Shown: positions 37,583-46,334 of the stretch, in pieces
How the letters are laid out: each line of letters opens with the position of its first letter
Position numbering within the stretch: the first letter of the stretch is position 1
Origin: Phymorhynchus buccinoides
Lineage: Eukaryota > Mollusca > Gastropoda > Neogastropoda > Raphitomidae
Reading direction: 5' to 3'
NCBI GenBank assembly: GCA_017654935.2
Contig: CM065700.1
Location: 51,674,219 to 51,738,218 of the forward strand
DNA: 64,000 nucleotides
Made by a program: the position numbers and the translations under genes
The notes under the pieces: model-generated
What the model saw: only the letters and a program-made list of their open reading frames with translations
The model's database searches: none
What the model was told of the DNA's origin: nothing

Positions 37583-37682
37583 CTGCAATTAGAATAATAA
37601 TGATGATATAATGATGATGGACGATCGATGTGATGATGATGATAATATAATAATGATGATGACTATGATGAAGGTGATGATG

Positions 37683-37733
37683 AAGGAACGTCTCCAGCTG
37701 GTCCATCAGGCATCCTGGTATTCATGCACCCAC
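37683..37733 (-). pseudogene. Decayed duplicate of the last SARM1 exon (copy 2)
   Basis: The same acceptor (ATTGCAG, exon-like start at 37733) is followed by WVHEYQDA and then a stop in the expected frame, caused by a 1-base length difference against 37360-37582; the sequence for DQLETF remains legible in a neighbouring frame. It then passes into a TCA/ATC trinucleotide repeat. If spliced in, it would end the protein right after the TIR domain's last helix begins. Confidence 0.8.
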
Positions 37734-37740
37734 CTGCAAT

Positions 37741-37887
37741 TAGAATAATGATAATAATAATGATGATGATGATGATGATGGTGGTGATGATGGTAATGAT
37801 GATGGTGAAGGTGATGATGATGAAGGTGATGACGAAGAAACGTGTCCAGCTTGTCCATCAGGCATCTTTTGGTATTCATGCACCCAC
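37741..37887 (-). pseudogene. Duplicate of the last SARM1 exon (copy 3), open through a TCA repeat
   Basis: The acceptor ATTGCAG precedes an exon-like start at 37887. The frame reads WVHEYQKMPDGQAGHVSSSS and stays open through the adjacent trinucleotide repeat as a Ser/Pro-rich tail ending in a TAA near 37741-37743. Compared with the intact exon it carries an indel after the WVHEYQ block, so the LETFL segment is out of frame. It could act as an alternative last exon giving a different C-terminus, or be a dead copy. Confidence 0.65.
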
Positions 37888-38034
37888 CTGCAATTAGAAT
37901 AATGATAATGTGGATGATAACATGATGATCATATAATAATGACGATGATGATGATGAAGGTGATGAAGGTCATAATGATGACTGATGATGACGATGATGA
38001 TAATGATGAGAAGGTGATGAACGAAGAAGAGAAT

Positions 38035-38085
38035 AGAAACGTCGCCAGCTGGTCCAAGCACATGTTTTGGTATCATTGCATTCAC
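38035..38085 (-). pseudogene. Decayed duplicate of the last SARM1 exon (copy 4)
   Basis: The acceptor ATTGCAG is kept, but the first codon of the expected frame is TGA where the other copies have TGG. DQLATFL-like sequence is still recognisable further in. It cannot replace the intact exon in frame. Confidence 0.7.
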
Positions 38086-38219
38086 CTGCAATTAGAATAA
38101 TGATATGATAATAATGATGATTGACGATGAATGATGGAAGGATGGTGAGATGATGACTATGATGAGATGATACTATAATGATGATGATGATGATGGATGA
38201 TGACGAAGATGATGACGAA

Positions 38220-38274
38220 TAAGCAGCAACGTAGTCCAGCTGGTCACACAAAGAAATCGTACTCATGCATCCAC
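38220..38274 (-). pseudogene. Most upstream duplicate of the last SARM1 exon (copy 5)
   Basis: The exon-like start at 38274 follows TTTCCAG, a different acceptor from the other copies. The frame reads WMHEYDFFV and then a stop; DQLDYVA follows one base out of phase. It is the most diverged copy, so it may be either the oldest duplicate or a remnant of the ancestral exon. Confidence 0.6.
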
Positions 38275-38289
38275 CTGGAAAGGACATAA

Positions 38290-38603
38290 AAGTTGCGCAC
38301 ACAAAAGTATGTTGTTGTTGTCATTGTCGTACGTTGGCTAAAAGACTCCATGGATCATCCCAACAGCCAAAGAACTTTGAACACTATGGTACAAATGCAC
38401 CAACTACGGATGAGAACATTGCGTAATTGCGGACTGTTTTTGATTACCATGCCATGTGGGCAGCCACGCTCCGACTTTGGAGGAGTAAAGGAAATAAAAA
38501 TGATTTTTTTAATAATGGTAAATGCATTGGCCTGGATCGGCATTGTTTCCATCCACACTGTCATGTTTATGGACCACCACTAAGCCACAACAGATCTACA
38601 CAC
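38290..38603. other. Intronic non-repetitive sequence
   Basis: Lies within the last SARM1 intron. The 96-codon plus-strand frame at 38293-38583 is not recognisable and lies opposite the gene, so I do not call it. Confidence 0.5.
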
Positions 38604-38815
38604 TGACGAGAGAGAGAGAGTACAGAGCTTGAGAGAGAGAGAGAGAGGAGAGAGAGAGCGAGTCGAGGATAGGGAGAGATAGAGAGAGAGACGGGTGAGA
38701 GAGAGAGAGAGACGGAGAGAGAATGAGAGAGAGAGAAGGATGAGACAGAGACAGAGAGAGAGAGAGAAGGAGAGACAGACAGAGATATAGTGAGAGAGAG
38801 AGTGAGTTTGAGAGG

Positions 38816-38852
<37 letters not shown>

Positions 38853-39395
38853 CGAGACATCGAGAGAGAGAGAGACGGTTGAGATAGAGTCCATGACTTT
38901 TGAGAGGAGAGAGAGTATAGAGAAGGAGAGAGAGAACGCGAAACGGAGAGATAGTGGAGACGAGAAGAGTGAGGAGAAGAGCAGAGAGAGATGAGAGAAG
39001 AGAGAGTGAGTTAAGACAGATTGAGAGATAAGGAGAGTCACGAGAAGGAGAGGTGACGAGAGAGAGTAGACACGCTGTCGGATGGACGAGAGAGAGGTCA
39101 GGTTCTCCTTGCGACCTGAGAGACTGACATCTAGGCCTCGAGGGACTGTTCGAGCGAGACAGCGAGAGAGAAGAGTCGAGGAGCGAGAGGAATGCTCTCC
39201 TCGGAAATAGAGATCCGAAGAGTCAGAGAGAGACAGAGACGGACGGAGAGAGAGCGAGAGTTAGATACCAGAGACAGAGAGACGTGAGAGTGAGAGAGAG
39301 TGAGGGAGAGAGTGAGAGAGGGAGAGACAGACAGAAGACTGAGCGAGAGAGAGAGGGAGAGCGAGAGAATGAGGGGAGAGAGGGGGCAGGAAACA
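38604..39395 (+). repeat. Imperfect (GA)n homopurine tract in the SARM1 intron
   Basis: About 0.8 kb of GAGAGA with frequent C, T and G interruptions; purines on the plus strand, hence pyrimidines in the SARM1 pre-mRNA. Confidence 0.95.
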
Positions 39396-39940
39396 CACCT
39401 CACAGTAAGTAAACTAAATGATCAAGGACAAGAGATTGAACACAACAGACGCCCAAAGAGCCACATTTCATGAAGACACAACAGAACACATTCTCATACC
39501 AGATTTTAAAGCATCACAACAAAGGATTATAATATTCAATTCATTTTCTCGTTTCTTGATAACAATAAAAGATATCATGTTACTGGCAAAATTGCATGGT
39601 TCACAATTTAAATCTGGTGTCATAACGTTCGATCTGAGAATCTTGCAATGCTAAAGAAGCCTTGTGAAAATCTTGTTTTGCCAAAATTCTTTTTTGAAAA
39701 AATGTGAAAATCGAGTAACAAGTCTCGTAAAACAATCTTGTGAAAAGTCTAGTAAAACTTTAACGTAAATTTCCTAAAAAGTCTTGTAAAATATGTTGTG
39801 TAAATCTAGTGTCAAATCATGTTAAAATCTTGTGGAAATGCAGTGCAAAGTCTGATTCAAACATTGTGATGAAAATGTTGCTATAATTGGGATTCAAAAT
39901 GAGCGACGTGGGAGCAACACCACTGTACGGCTCAGAAAAG
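39396..39940. other. Intronic AT-rich sequence with degenerate TCTTGTAAAA motifs
   Basis: From about 39660 to 39840 the motif TCTTGTGAAAA / TCTTGTAAAA recurs every 25-35 bp, suggesting an old, decayed minisatellite. No gene seen. Confidence 0.5.
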
Positions 39941-42553
39941 ATGGGACAACAACAAGATGGGACAACAACAAGATGGGACAACAAGATGGGACAACAACAA
40001 ACAACAAGATGGGACAACAAGATGGGACAACAACAAACAACAAGATGGGACAACAAGATGGGACAACAACAAACAAAAAGATGGGACAACAAGATGGGAC
40101 AACAACAAACAACAAGATGGGACAACAAGATGGGACAACAACAAACAAGATGGGACAACAACAAACAACAAGATGGGACAACAACAAACAACAAGATGGG
40201 ACAACAACAAACAACAAGATGGGACAACAACAACAGATGGGACAACAAAAAGATGGGACAACAAGATGGGACAACAACAAACAAGATGGGACAACAACAA
40301 ACAACAAGATGGGCCAACAACAAGATGGGACAACAACAACAAGATGGGACAACAACAAACAACAAGATGGGACAACAACAAGATGGGACAACAAGATGGG
40401 ACAACAAGATGGGACAACAAGATGGGACAACAAGATGGGACAACAACAAGATGGGACAACAAACAACAAGATGGGACAACAAACAACAAGATGGGACAAC
40501 AGATGGGACAACAAGATGGGACAACAAACAACAAGATGGGACAACAACAACAACAAGATGGGACAACAAGATGGGACAACAACAAGACAACAACAACAAA
40601 CAACAAGATGGGACAACAACAAACAACAAGATGGGACAACAATGGGACAACAAGATGGGACAACAACAACAAGATGGGACAACAACAAACAACAAGATGG
40701 GACAACAACAAACAACAAGATGGGACAACAACAAACAACAAGATGGGACAACAACAAGATGGGACAACAAGATGGGACAACAACACAACACAACAAGATG
40801 GGACAACAAGATGGGACAACAACAAACAACAAGATGGGACAAACAAAGATGGGACAACAACAAGATGGGACAACAACAAACAACAAGATGGGACAACAAC
40901 AAGATGGGCCAACAAGATGGGACAAGATAAACAACAAACAACAAGATGGGACAACAACAAACAACAAGATGGGACAACAACAAGATGGGACAACAACAAA
41001 CAAACAAGATGGGACAACAAGATGGGACAACAACAAACAACAAGATGGGACAACAACAAGATGGGACAACAACAAACAACAAGATGGGACAACAAGATGG
41101 GACAACAACAAACAAAAAGATGGGACAACAAGATGGGACAACAACAAACAACAAGATGGGACAACAAGATGGGACAACAACAAACAACAAGATGGGACAA
41201 CAAGAAACAACAAGATGGGACAACAACAACAAGATGGGACAAGAACAACAAACAACAAGATGGGACAACAAACAACAAGATGGGACAACAACAACAACAA
41301 GATGGGACACAACAAACAACAAGATGGGACAACAAACAACAAGATGGGACAACAACAAGATGGGACAACAAACAACAAGATGGGACAACAACAAACAACA
41401 AGATGGACTCACAACAACAAGATGGGACAACAACAAACAACAAGATGGGACAACAAGACAAACAACAAGATGGGACAACAAACAAACAACAAGATGGGAC
41501 AACAAGATGGGACAACAACAAACAACAAGATGGGACAACAACAAGATGGGACAACAACAACAAGATGGGACAACAAACAACAAGATGGGACAACAACAAC
41601 AAGATGGGACAACAAACAACAAGATGGGACAACAACAAACAACAAGATGGGACAACAACAAACAACAAGATGGGACAACAAGATGGGACAACAACAAGAT
41701 GGGACAACAACAAACAACAAGATGGGACAACAACAAACAACAAGATGGGACAACAACAAACACAAGATGGGACAACAAGATGGGACAACAACAAACAAAC
41801 AAGATGGGACAAACAAACAACAAGATGGGACAACAACAAACAACAAGATGGGACAACAACAAACAACAAGATGGGACAACAAACAACAAGATGGGACAAC
41901 AACAAACAACAAGATGGGACAACAACAAACAACAAGATGGGACAACAACAAACAACAAGATGGGACAACAAGATGGTACAACAACAAACAACAAGATGGG
42001 ACAACAACAAACAACAAGATGGGACAACAACAAACAACAAGATGGGACAACAACAAACAACAAGATGGGACAACAACAAGATGGGACAACAACAAGAACA
42101 AACAACAAGATGGGACAACAACAAACAACAAGATGGGACAACAAACAACAAGATGGGACAACAAAACAACAAGATGGGACAAGATGGGACAACAAGATGG
42201 GACAACAACAAACAACAAGATGGGACAACAAACAACAAGATGGGACAACAACAAACAACAAGATGGGACAACAACAAACAACAAGATGGGACAACAACAA
42301 ACAACAAGATGGGACAACAACAAACAACAAGATGGGACAACAAACAACAAGATGGGACAACAACAAACAACAAGATGGGACAACAAACAACAAGATGGGA
42401 CAACAACAAACAACAAGATGGGACAAACAAACAACAAGATGGGACAACAACAACAAGATGGGAGGGACAACAAGATGGGACAACAACAAACAACAAGATG
42501 GGACAACAACAAACAAAAAGATGGGACAACAAGATGGGACAACATCAAACAGA
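39941..42553. repeat. Composite 13/16/23-bp minisatellite in the SARM1 intron
   Basis: Built from GATGGGACAACAA (13 bp), GATGGGACAACAACAA (16 bp) and GATGGGACAACAACAAACAA then CAA (23 bp) in irregular order. About 130-140 GATGGGACAA cores are present, with only a few substitutions (GATGGGCCAA, GATGGTACAA). The core and its CAA extensions contain no stop in most frames on either strand, which explains the very long Gln/Asn/Thr/Asp-rich plus-strand and Cys/Val/Leu/Pro-rich minus-strand open frames. It fills about half of the 5-kb intron. Confidence 0.95.
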
Positions 42554-42586
42554 AAGACAGACAGTGGTGCTCCGCTATGGACGCAC

Positions 42587-42708
42587 CTGACACAGTTGAA
42601 TCGCACAATGCCCTTCATGTCCTCGGGGAGTTTCTCGATGGGGGGCCACTCAAAGTTGTCGATGATGGGAACGATGTTACAGCTACACTCTAAGGCCGCC
42701 ACAATTTC
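42587..42708 (-). CDS. SARM1: SARM1 TIR exon with the catalytic glutamate
   Basis: The acceptor is TGCATATTTCAG (AG at 42710-42709) and the exon opens in phase 0 with GAA ATT GTG. It encodes [20 protein letters not shown], then [20 protein letters not shown], and ends on AG before GTGCGT (GT at 42586-42585), phase 2. The first codon (42708-42706) is the Glu that aligns with human E642, the catalytic residue of the SARM1 NADase. The Trp aligned with human W662 is also present. Human SARM1 has nearly the same text around NIVPIID.FEWP and LPEDM. The splice junction lies immediately before the catalytic residue. The same frame runs on past the donor through the intronic array. Confidence 0.95.
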
Positions 42709-43089
42709 CTGAAATATGCAAATGAGAACAGTTATATTACCATTATCATCATTGTAATATTATTATGTCTTTGGGCAGTTTAAAAAAAACGGGGGGGTGT
42801 GGGTGTCATTCAAACTTGTCACTACCATCCCCCCCATGCCATGTCTTGCTCCTATTATTCTGATTTGACTTTATTGTTAAAATCACTAGTTTGATCAGTC
42901 AACTCCATGAAAAACAAGAAGGAAAAAGAAAGCCTTCTTCTGCGTTCCCAGGCCATATGGCCATAATGGGTGAGGTAAGAATGTGTCCAGTTTTCAGTTT
43001 TCACTGGTCTCCCCGCAGCATTCAGCTGACACATTCCGATTTGAGAGGAGCTCAAAGGAGAAAATTATTTAGAAGATTTTTTTAGAAAA
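42709..43089 (-). other. SARM1 intron, non-repetitive part
   Basis: Intron sequence between the exons at 43693-43882 and 42587-42708. It contains a poly-A/G run near 42782-42796 and nothing I recognise as a gene. Confidence 0.6.
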
Positions 43090-43507
43090 AAAGGCAGAAG
43101 AATGGGCCAATAAGGCATAAAAACAGTAGATGACAGTAAGGAGAGGAAAAGGCAGGAGAATGGACCAATAAGGCATAAAAACAGTAGATGACAGTAAGGA
43201 GAGGAAAAGGCAGAAGAATGGACCAATAAGGCATAAAAACAGTAGATGACAGTAAGGAGAGGAAAAGGCAGAAGAATGGACCAATAAGGCATAAAAACAG
43301 TAGATGACAGTAAGGAGAGGAAAAGGCAGAAGAATGGACCAATAAGGCATAAAAACAGTAGATGACAGTAAGGAGAGGAAAAGGCAGAAGAATGGACCAA
43401 TAAGGCATAAAAACAGTAGATGACAGTAAGCAAGAGGAAAAGGCAGGAGAATGGACCAATAAGGCATAAAAACAGTAGATGACAGTAAGCAAAGGGAAAA
43501 GGCAGAG
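43090..43507. repeat. 58-bp tandem repeat in the SARM1 intron, about 7 copies
   Basis: The unit is AGGCAGAAGAATGGACCAAT, AAGGCATAAAAACAGTAGAT, GACAGTAAGGAGAGGAAA; unit starts at 43151 and 43209 give a 58-bp period. Variation is GGCAGAAG versus GGCAGGAG and AAGGAGAGG versus AAGCAAGAGG at the right end. It is unrelated to the 58-bp array at 21231-25895. Leu/Phe/Ser-rich minus-strand frames across it are artefacts. Confidence 0.95.
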
Positions 43508-43692
43508 TCAAAGAGAGTGATGGATTAGAGGAAGTTTATTAGCACAGAAGTTCCAGAAGGTGGAGGAACTATTTGTACCGAATGAGCTCCCAGTATCCCC
43601 ATGGGGGTAAAAAAAGAAATAAAAGGGTGAAAAAAAGAAAAGGAAGTGCCACACAGAACAAGGCCGACAACTGAAAGGGAGGTAATGCTGAC

Positions 43693-43882
43693 CTTGTGCA
43701 CCCAGTCTTCCTGTGGCAGGTCGTCGAGGCAACGGTCCAGGGCATCGTGGGTAAGGATGAGCACGAAGTGTTGCGACATCTGAATGGACAGCAGGAGATT
43801 CTCGTCAAACTTGCCGGCCCGGAGACGATCAATGTCCAGAAACACGGAGAAACCACGAAGCTGGAGGTGGACTTTGAGCAGG
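43693..43882 (-). CDS. SARM1: SARM1 TIR exon with the BB-loop and alpha-C regions
   Basis: The acceptor is TTTTCTGTGCAG (AG at 43884-43883). The first base completes the Ser codon split from the previous exon. It encodes [20 protein letters not shown], then [31 protein letters not shown] and [12 protein letters not shown], and ends in AAG before GTCAGC (GT at 43692-43691). The length of 190 nt fits phase 2 to phase 0. The Gly of AGKF aligns with human G601, DRC with D627-K628-C629 (Lys to Arg), and DW with D637-W638. The Cys at human position 635 is replaced by Gln. The stretch [13 protein letters not shown] is nearly identical to human SARM1, which separates it from other TIR proteins. Confidence 0.96.
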
Positions 43883-43887
43883 CTGCA

Positions 43888-44625
43888 CAGAAAACCACTA
43901 CATTACAGCTTGCACACCGAAAACCACATTACATTACAGCTTGCACACCCAAAACCACATTACATTACAGCTTGCACACCGAAAACCACATTACATTACA
44001 GCTTGCACACCCAAAACCACATTACATTACAGCTTGCACACCGAAAACCACATTACATTACAGCTTGCACACCGAAAACCACATTACATTACAGCTTGCA
44101 CACCGAAAACCACATTACATTACAGCTTGCACACCGAAAACCACATTACATTACAGCTTGCACACCGAAAACCACATTACATTACAGCTTGCACACCGAA
44201 AACCACATTACATTACAGCTTGCACACCCAAAACCACATTACATTACAGCTTGCACACCGAAAACCACATTACATTACAGCTTGCACACCCAAAACCACA
44301 TTACATTACAGCCTGCACACCCAAAACCACATTACATTACAGCCTGCACACCCAAAACCACATGACATTACAGCCCGCACACCCAAAACCACATGACATT
44401 ACAGCCCGCACACCCAAAACCACATGACATTACAGCCCGCACGCCCAAAACCACATGACATTACAGCCCGCACGCCCAAAACCACATGACATTACAGCCC
44501 GCACGCCCAAAACCACATGACATTACAGCCCGCACACCCAAAACCACATGACATTACAGCCCGCACACCCAAAACCACATGACATTACAGCCCGCACACC
44601 CAAAACCACATGACATTACAGCCTG
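43888..44625. repeat. 31-bp tandem array in the SARM1 intron
   Basis: The unit is CTTGCACACCGAAAACCACA then TTACATTACAG, 31 bp; starts at 43940, 43971 and 44002. About 24 copies begin a few bases beyond the exon acceptor (exon text ...GGCTGCACAG is followed by AAAACCAC). Along the array the unit drifts stepwise: ACCGAAAA gives way to ACCCAAAA, CATTACATT to CATGACATT, and CAGCTTG to CAGCCTG and CAGCCCG. The long frames reading [11 protein letters not shown] are repeat translations. Confidence 0.95.
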
Positions 44626-45450
44626 CAGGCGCACCATGTCAGACAAAACCACATGACATTACAGCCTGCACACCCAAAACCACATGACATTACAGCCTGC
44701 GGGCACACCATGTCAGACAAAACCACATGACATTACAGCCTGCACACCCAAAACCACATGACATTACAGCCTGCAGGCGCACCATGTCAGACAAAACCAC
44801 ATGACATTACAGCCTGCAGGCGCACCATGTCAGACAAAACCACATGACATTACAGCCTGCGGGCACACCATGTCAGACAAAACCACATGACATTACAGCC
44901 TGCAGGCACACCATGTCAGACAAAACCACATGACATTACAGCCTGCAGGCGCACCATGTCAGACAAAACCACATGACATTACAGCCTGCAGGCACACCAT
45001 GTCAGACAAAACCACATGACATTACAGCCTGCAGGCGCACCATGTCAGACAAAACCACATGACATTACAGCCTGCAGGCGCACCATGTCAGACAAAACCA
45101 CATGACATTACAGCCTGCAGGCGCACCATGTCAGACAAAACCACATGACATTACAGCCTGCGGGCACACCATGTCAGACAAAACCACATGACATTACAGC
45201 CTGCGGGCACACCACGTCAGACAAAACCACATGACATTACAGCCTGCAGGCGCACCACATCAGACAAAACCACATGACATTACAGCCTGCAGGCACACCA
45301 TGTCAGACAAAACCACATGACATTACAGCCTGCAGGCGCACCATGTCAGACAAAACCACATGACATTACAGCCTGCAGGCGCACCATGTCAGACAAAACC
45401 ACATGACATTATAGCCTGCGGGCACACCATGTCAGACAAAACCACAGCCA
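44626..45450. repeat. 43-bp tandem array derived from the 31-bp unit
   Basis: The unit is CCTGCAGGCGCACCATGTCA, GACAAAACCACATGACATTA, CAG, 43 bp; starts at 44899 and 44942. It equals the late 31-bp unit plus an inserted GGCGCACCATGTCAGA-type block. The two unit types alternate between about 44600 and 44770 before the 43-mer takes over. Confidence 0.94.
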
Positions 45451-45459
45451 CAGCCTGAT

Positions 45460-45981
45460 CAGGCATGAAAGTGGATGAAGATCAAAAAAGAGGAGATTTT
45501 TTCAGCCGAGAAATCCTTCCACCCGGATTTTCACCTAACGTCAGAAGTTTTGTTGAGCGAGGGGGGGGGGGGGGGGCGGCAGAACATTCCTCAAAAAATT
45601 TTCAAACCGATTTTTCACATAACTCACGTCAGAAGTTTTGTTCAGCGGGAAGAGGGGCTAATCTATTCCAAAAATTCGGTCGGCACAAATATCCTTCAAC
45701 CCACATTTTCAGCTAACATCACTACTTTTGTTGAGCGGGAGGTACGCATTTCGCCTTCCTTCGCACAAATGAAGCGAGTGAGCTAAAGCGACTTCCGGTT
45801 AACCAGTTTGAGACTCGCCCAAATAGAGACTTGTAGATATAAGAATGCGTCAAGATCGGTCCTTTACTTCTATACAAATTTTTTTTATTATTTTAATTTC
45901 CGCGGAATAATTTTTTTACCCGCGAAAGTTTTGAAAAAATTCCACGGATTTTCCGCGAAACGCGGAATTCTTTCATGCCTG
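45460..45981. mobile_element. 522-bp MITE with 12-bp TIRs in the SARM1 intron
   Basis: The left end is CAGGCATGAAAG and the right end CTTTCATGCCTG, a perfect 12-bp inverted pair. The direct repeat CTGAT flanks both sides (45455-45459 and 45982-45986). Inside, a motif near CTAACGTCAGAAGTTTTGTT followed by GAGCGGG recurs three times (about 45535, 45615 and 45713) and a G run lies at 45561-45576. The right part holds CCGCGGAAT and CCGCGAAACGCGG-type short palindromes. Ends in CAGGSNTGAAA are known from hAT-like elements, but those make 8-bp duplications, so the superfamily is open. No transposase is encoded. Confidence 0.75.
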
Positions 45982-46155
45982 CTGATGGTCCATAGCAGAT
46001 GAAGACGTCGATGGGCCGAAGGGTGGTGGGGTTAATATCTACACTACAATACTGACCTGGCCAGCTGGGACCCTGTTGATGGTCCATAGCAGATGAAGAC
46101 GTCGATGGGCCGAAGGGTGGTGGGGTTAATAACTACACTACAATACAATACTGAC
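45982..46155 (-). pseudogene. Two partial duplicates of the SARM1 TIR-start exon end
   Basis: The text LRPIDVFICYGPSTGSQLA reappears at about 46050-46125, followed by the same donor-like GGCCAG|GTCAGTATTG as the true exon. A shorter copy (LRPIDVFICYGPS) at about 45982-46036 is cut by the MITE at 45460-45981. Using GTCGATGGGC as an anchor (46200, 46101, 46007) the spacings are 99 and 94 bp. Both copies have GGTCCATAGC where the real exon has CGTCGATAAC, so RR becomes GP and the YRR motif is lost. They lack a visible 3' splice site of their own. Confidence 0.85.
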
Positions 46156-46321
46156 CTGGCCAGCTGGGACCCTGTTGATCGTCGATAACAGATAAAGACG
46201 TCGATGGGCCGAAGGGTGGCTGTGTTGCTCATGCTGGCGTTGAAGTCAAGGGAGGCAAATCCCGCAGGAATAGGGGGCGCCACTGCCATGCACTGAGTGT
46301 GAGACGCTTCCGGGTTCAGCT
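46156..46321 (-). CDS. SARM1: SARM1 exon: linker and start of the TIR domain
   Basis: On the minus strand the acceptor CTTCTCACAG (AG at 46323-46322) is followed by AGCTGAACCCGG; an alternative AG two bases on would start the exon at 46319. The frame reads LNPEASHTQCMAVAPPIPAG, then FASLDFNASMSNTATLRPID and VFICYRRSTGSQLA, and ends AG before GTCAGT (GT at 46155-46154), phase 2. DVFICYRR is the first strand of the TIR domain; the second Arg aligns with human R570, and the junction into S|LLKVHLQ restores the SARM1 text. The preceding linker of about 40 residues is poorly conserved between species. The start of the protein is not in this exon. Confidence 0.93.
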
Positions 46322-46334
46322 CTGTGAGAAGATT

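Larger units (their letters stand above)
37585..38220. repeat. Exon-plus-(GAT)n tandem repeat, units of about 151-198 bp
   Basis: The exon-like starts at 37582, 37733, 37887, 38085 and 38274 are spaced 151, 154, 198 and 189 bp. Each unit consists of about 50 bp of exon sequence, the acceptor TAATTGCAG and a length-variable GAT/ATA trinucleotide repeat. Confidence 0.85.
37360..46321 (-). other. SARM1: SARM1 gene, 3' part: four exons encoding the TIR domain and the C-terminus
   Basis: Minus-strand exons at 46156-46321, 43693-43882, 42587-42708 and 37360-37582 join through GT-AG introns in phases 2, 0 and 2. Together they give one continuous TIR domain, from DVFICYRRSTGSQLA through [28 protein letters not shown] and [12 protein letters not shown] to WVHEYQ. 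The order and spacing match SARM1 rather than Toll-like or MyD88 TIR domains. SARM1 is a cytosolic NAD+ hydrolase whose ARM domain senses NMN/NAD+ and whose SAM domains form the octamer; its TIR domain cleaves NAD+ and triggers axon degeneration. The ARM and SAM exons must lie at higher coordinates and I could not find them in the window. Introns of 2.3, 1.0 and 5.0 kb are largely tandem repeats. Confidence 0.93.

Noticed and set aside
38293..38583. 96-codon plus-strand ORF in the SARM1 intron
   Set aside because: No recognised motif, opposite strand to the gene, expected by chance in this length of non-repetitive sequence.
39817..42702. Giant frames (up to 961 codons) over the GATGGGACAACAA array
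   Set aside because: Open in several frames on both strands because the unit lacks stops. Only the first roughly 40 codons of the minus-strand frame (the exon at 42587-42708) are real coding sequence.
43508..43692. Continuation of the exon 43693-43882 frame to 43525
   Set aside because: Past the GTCAGC donor the text loses similarity to SARM1, while the acceptor at 42708 restores it exactly in phase.
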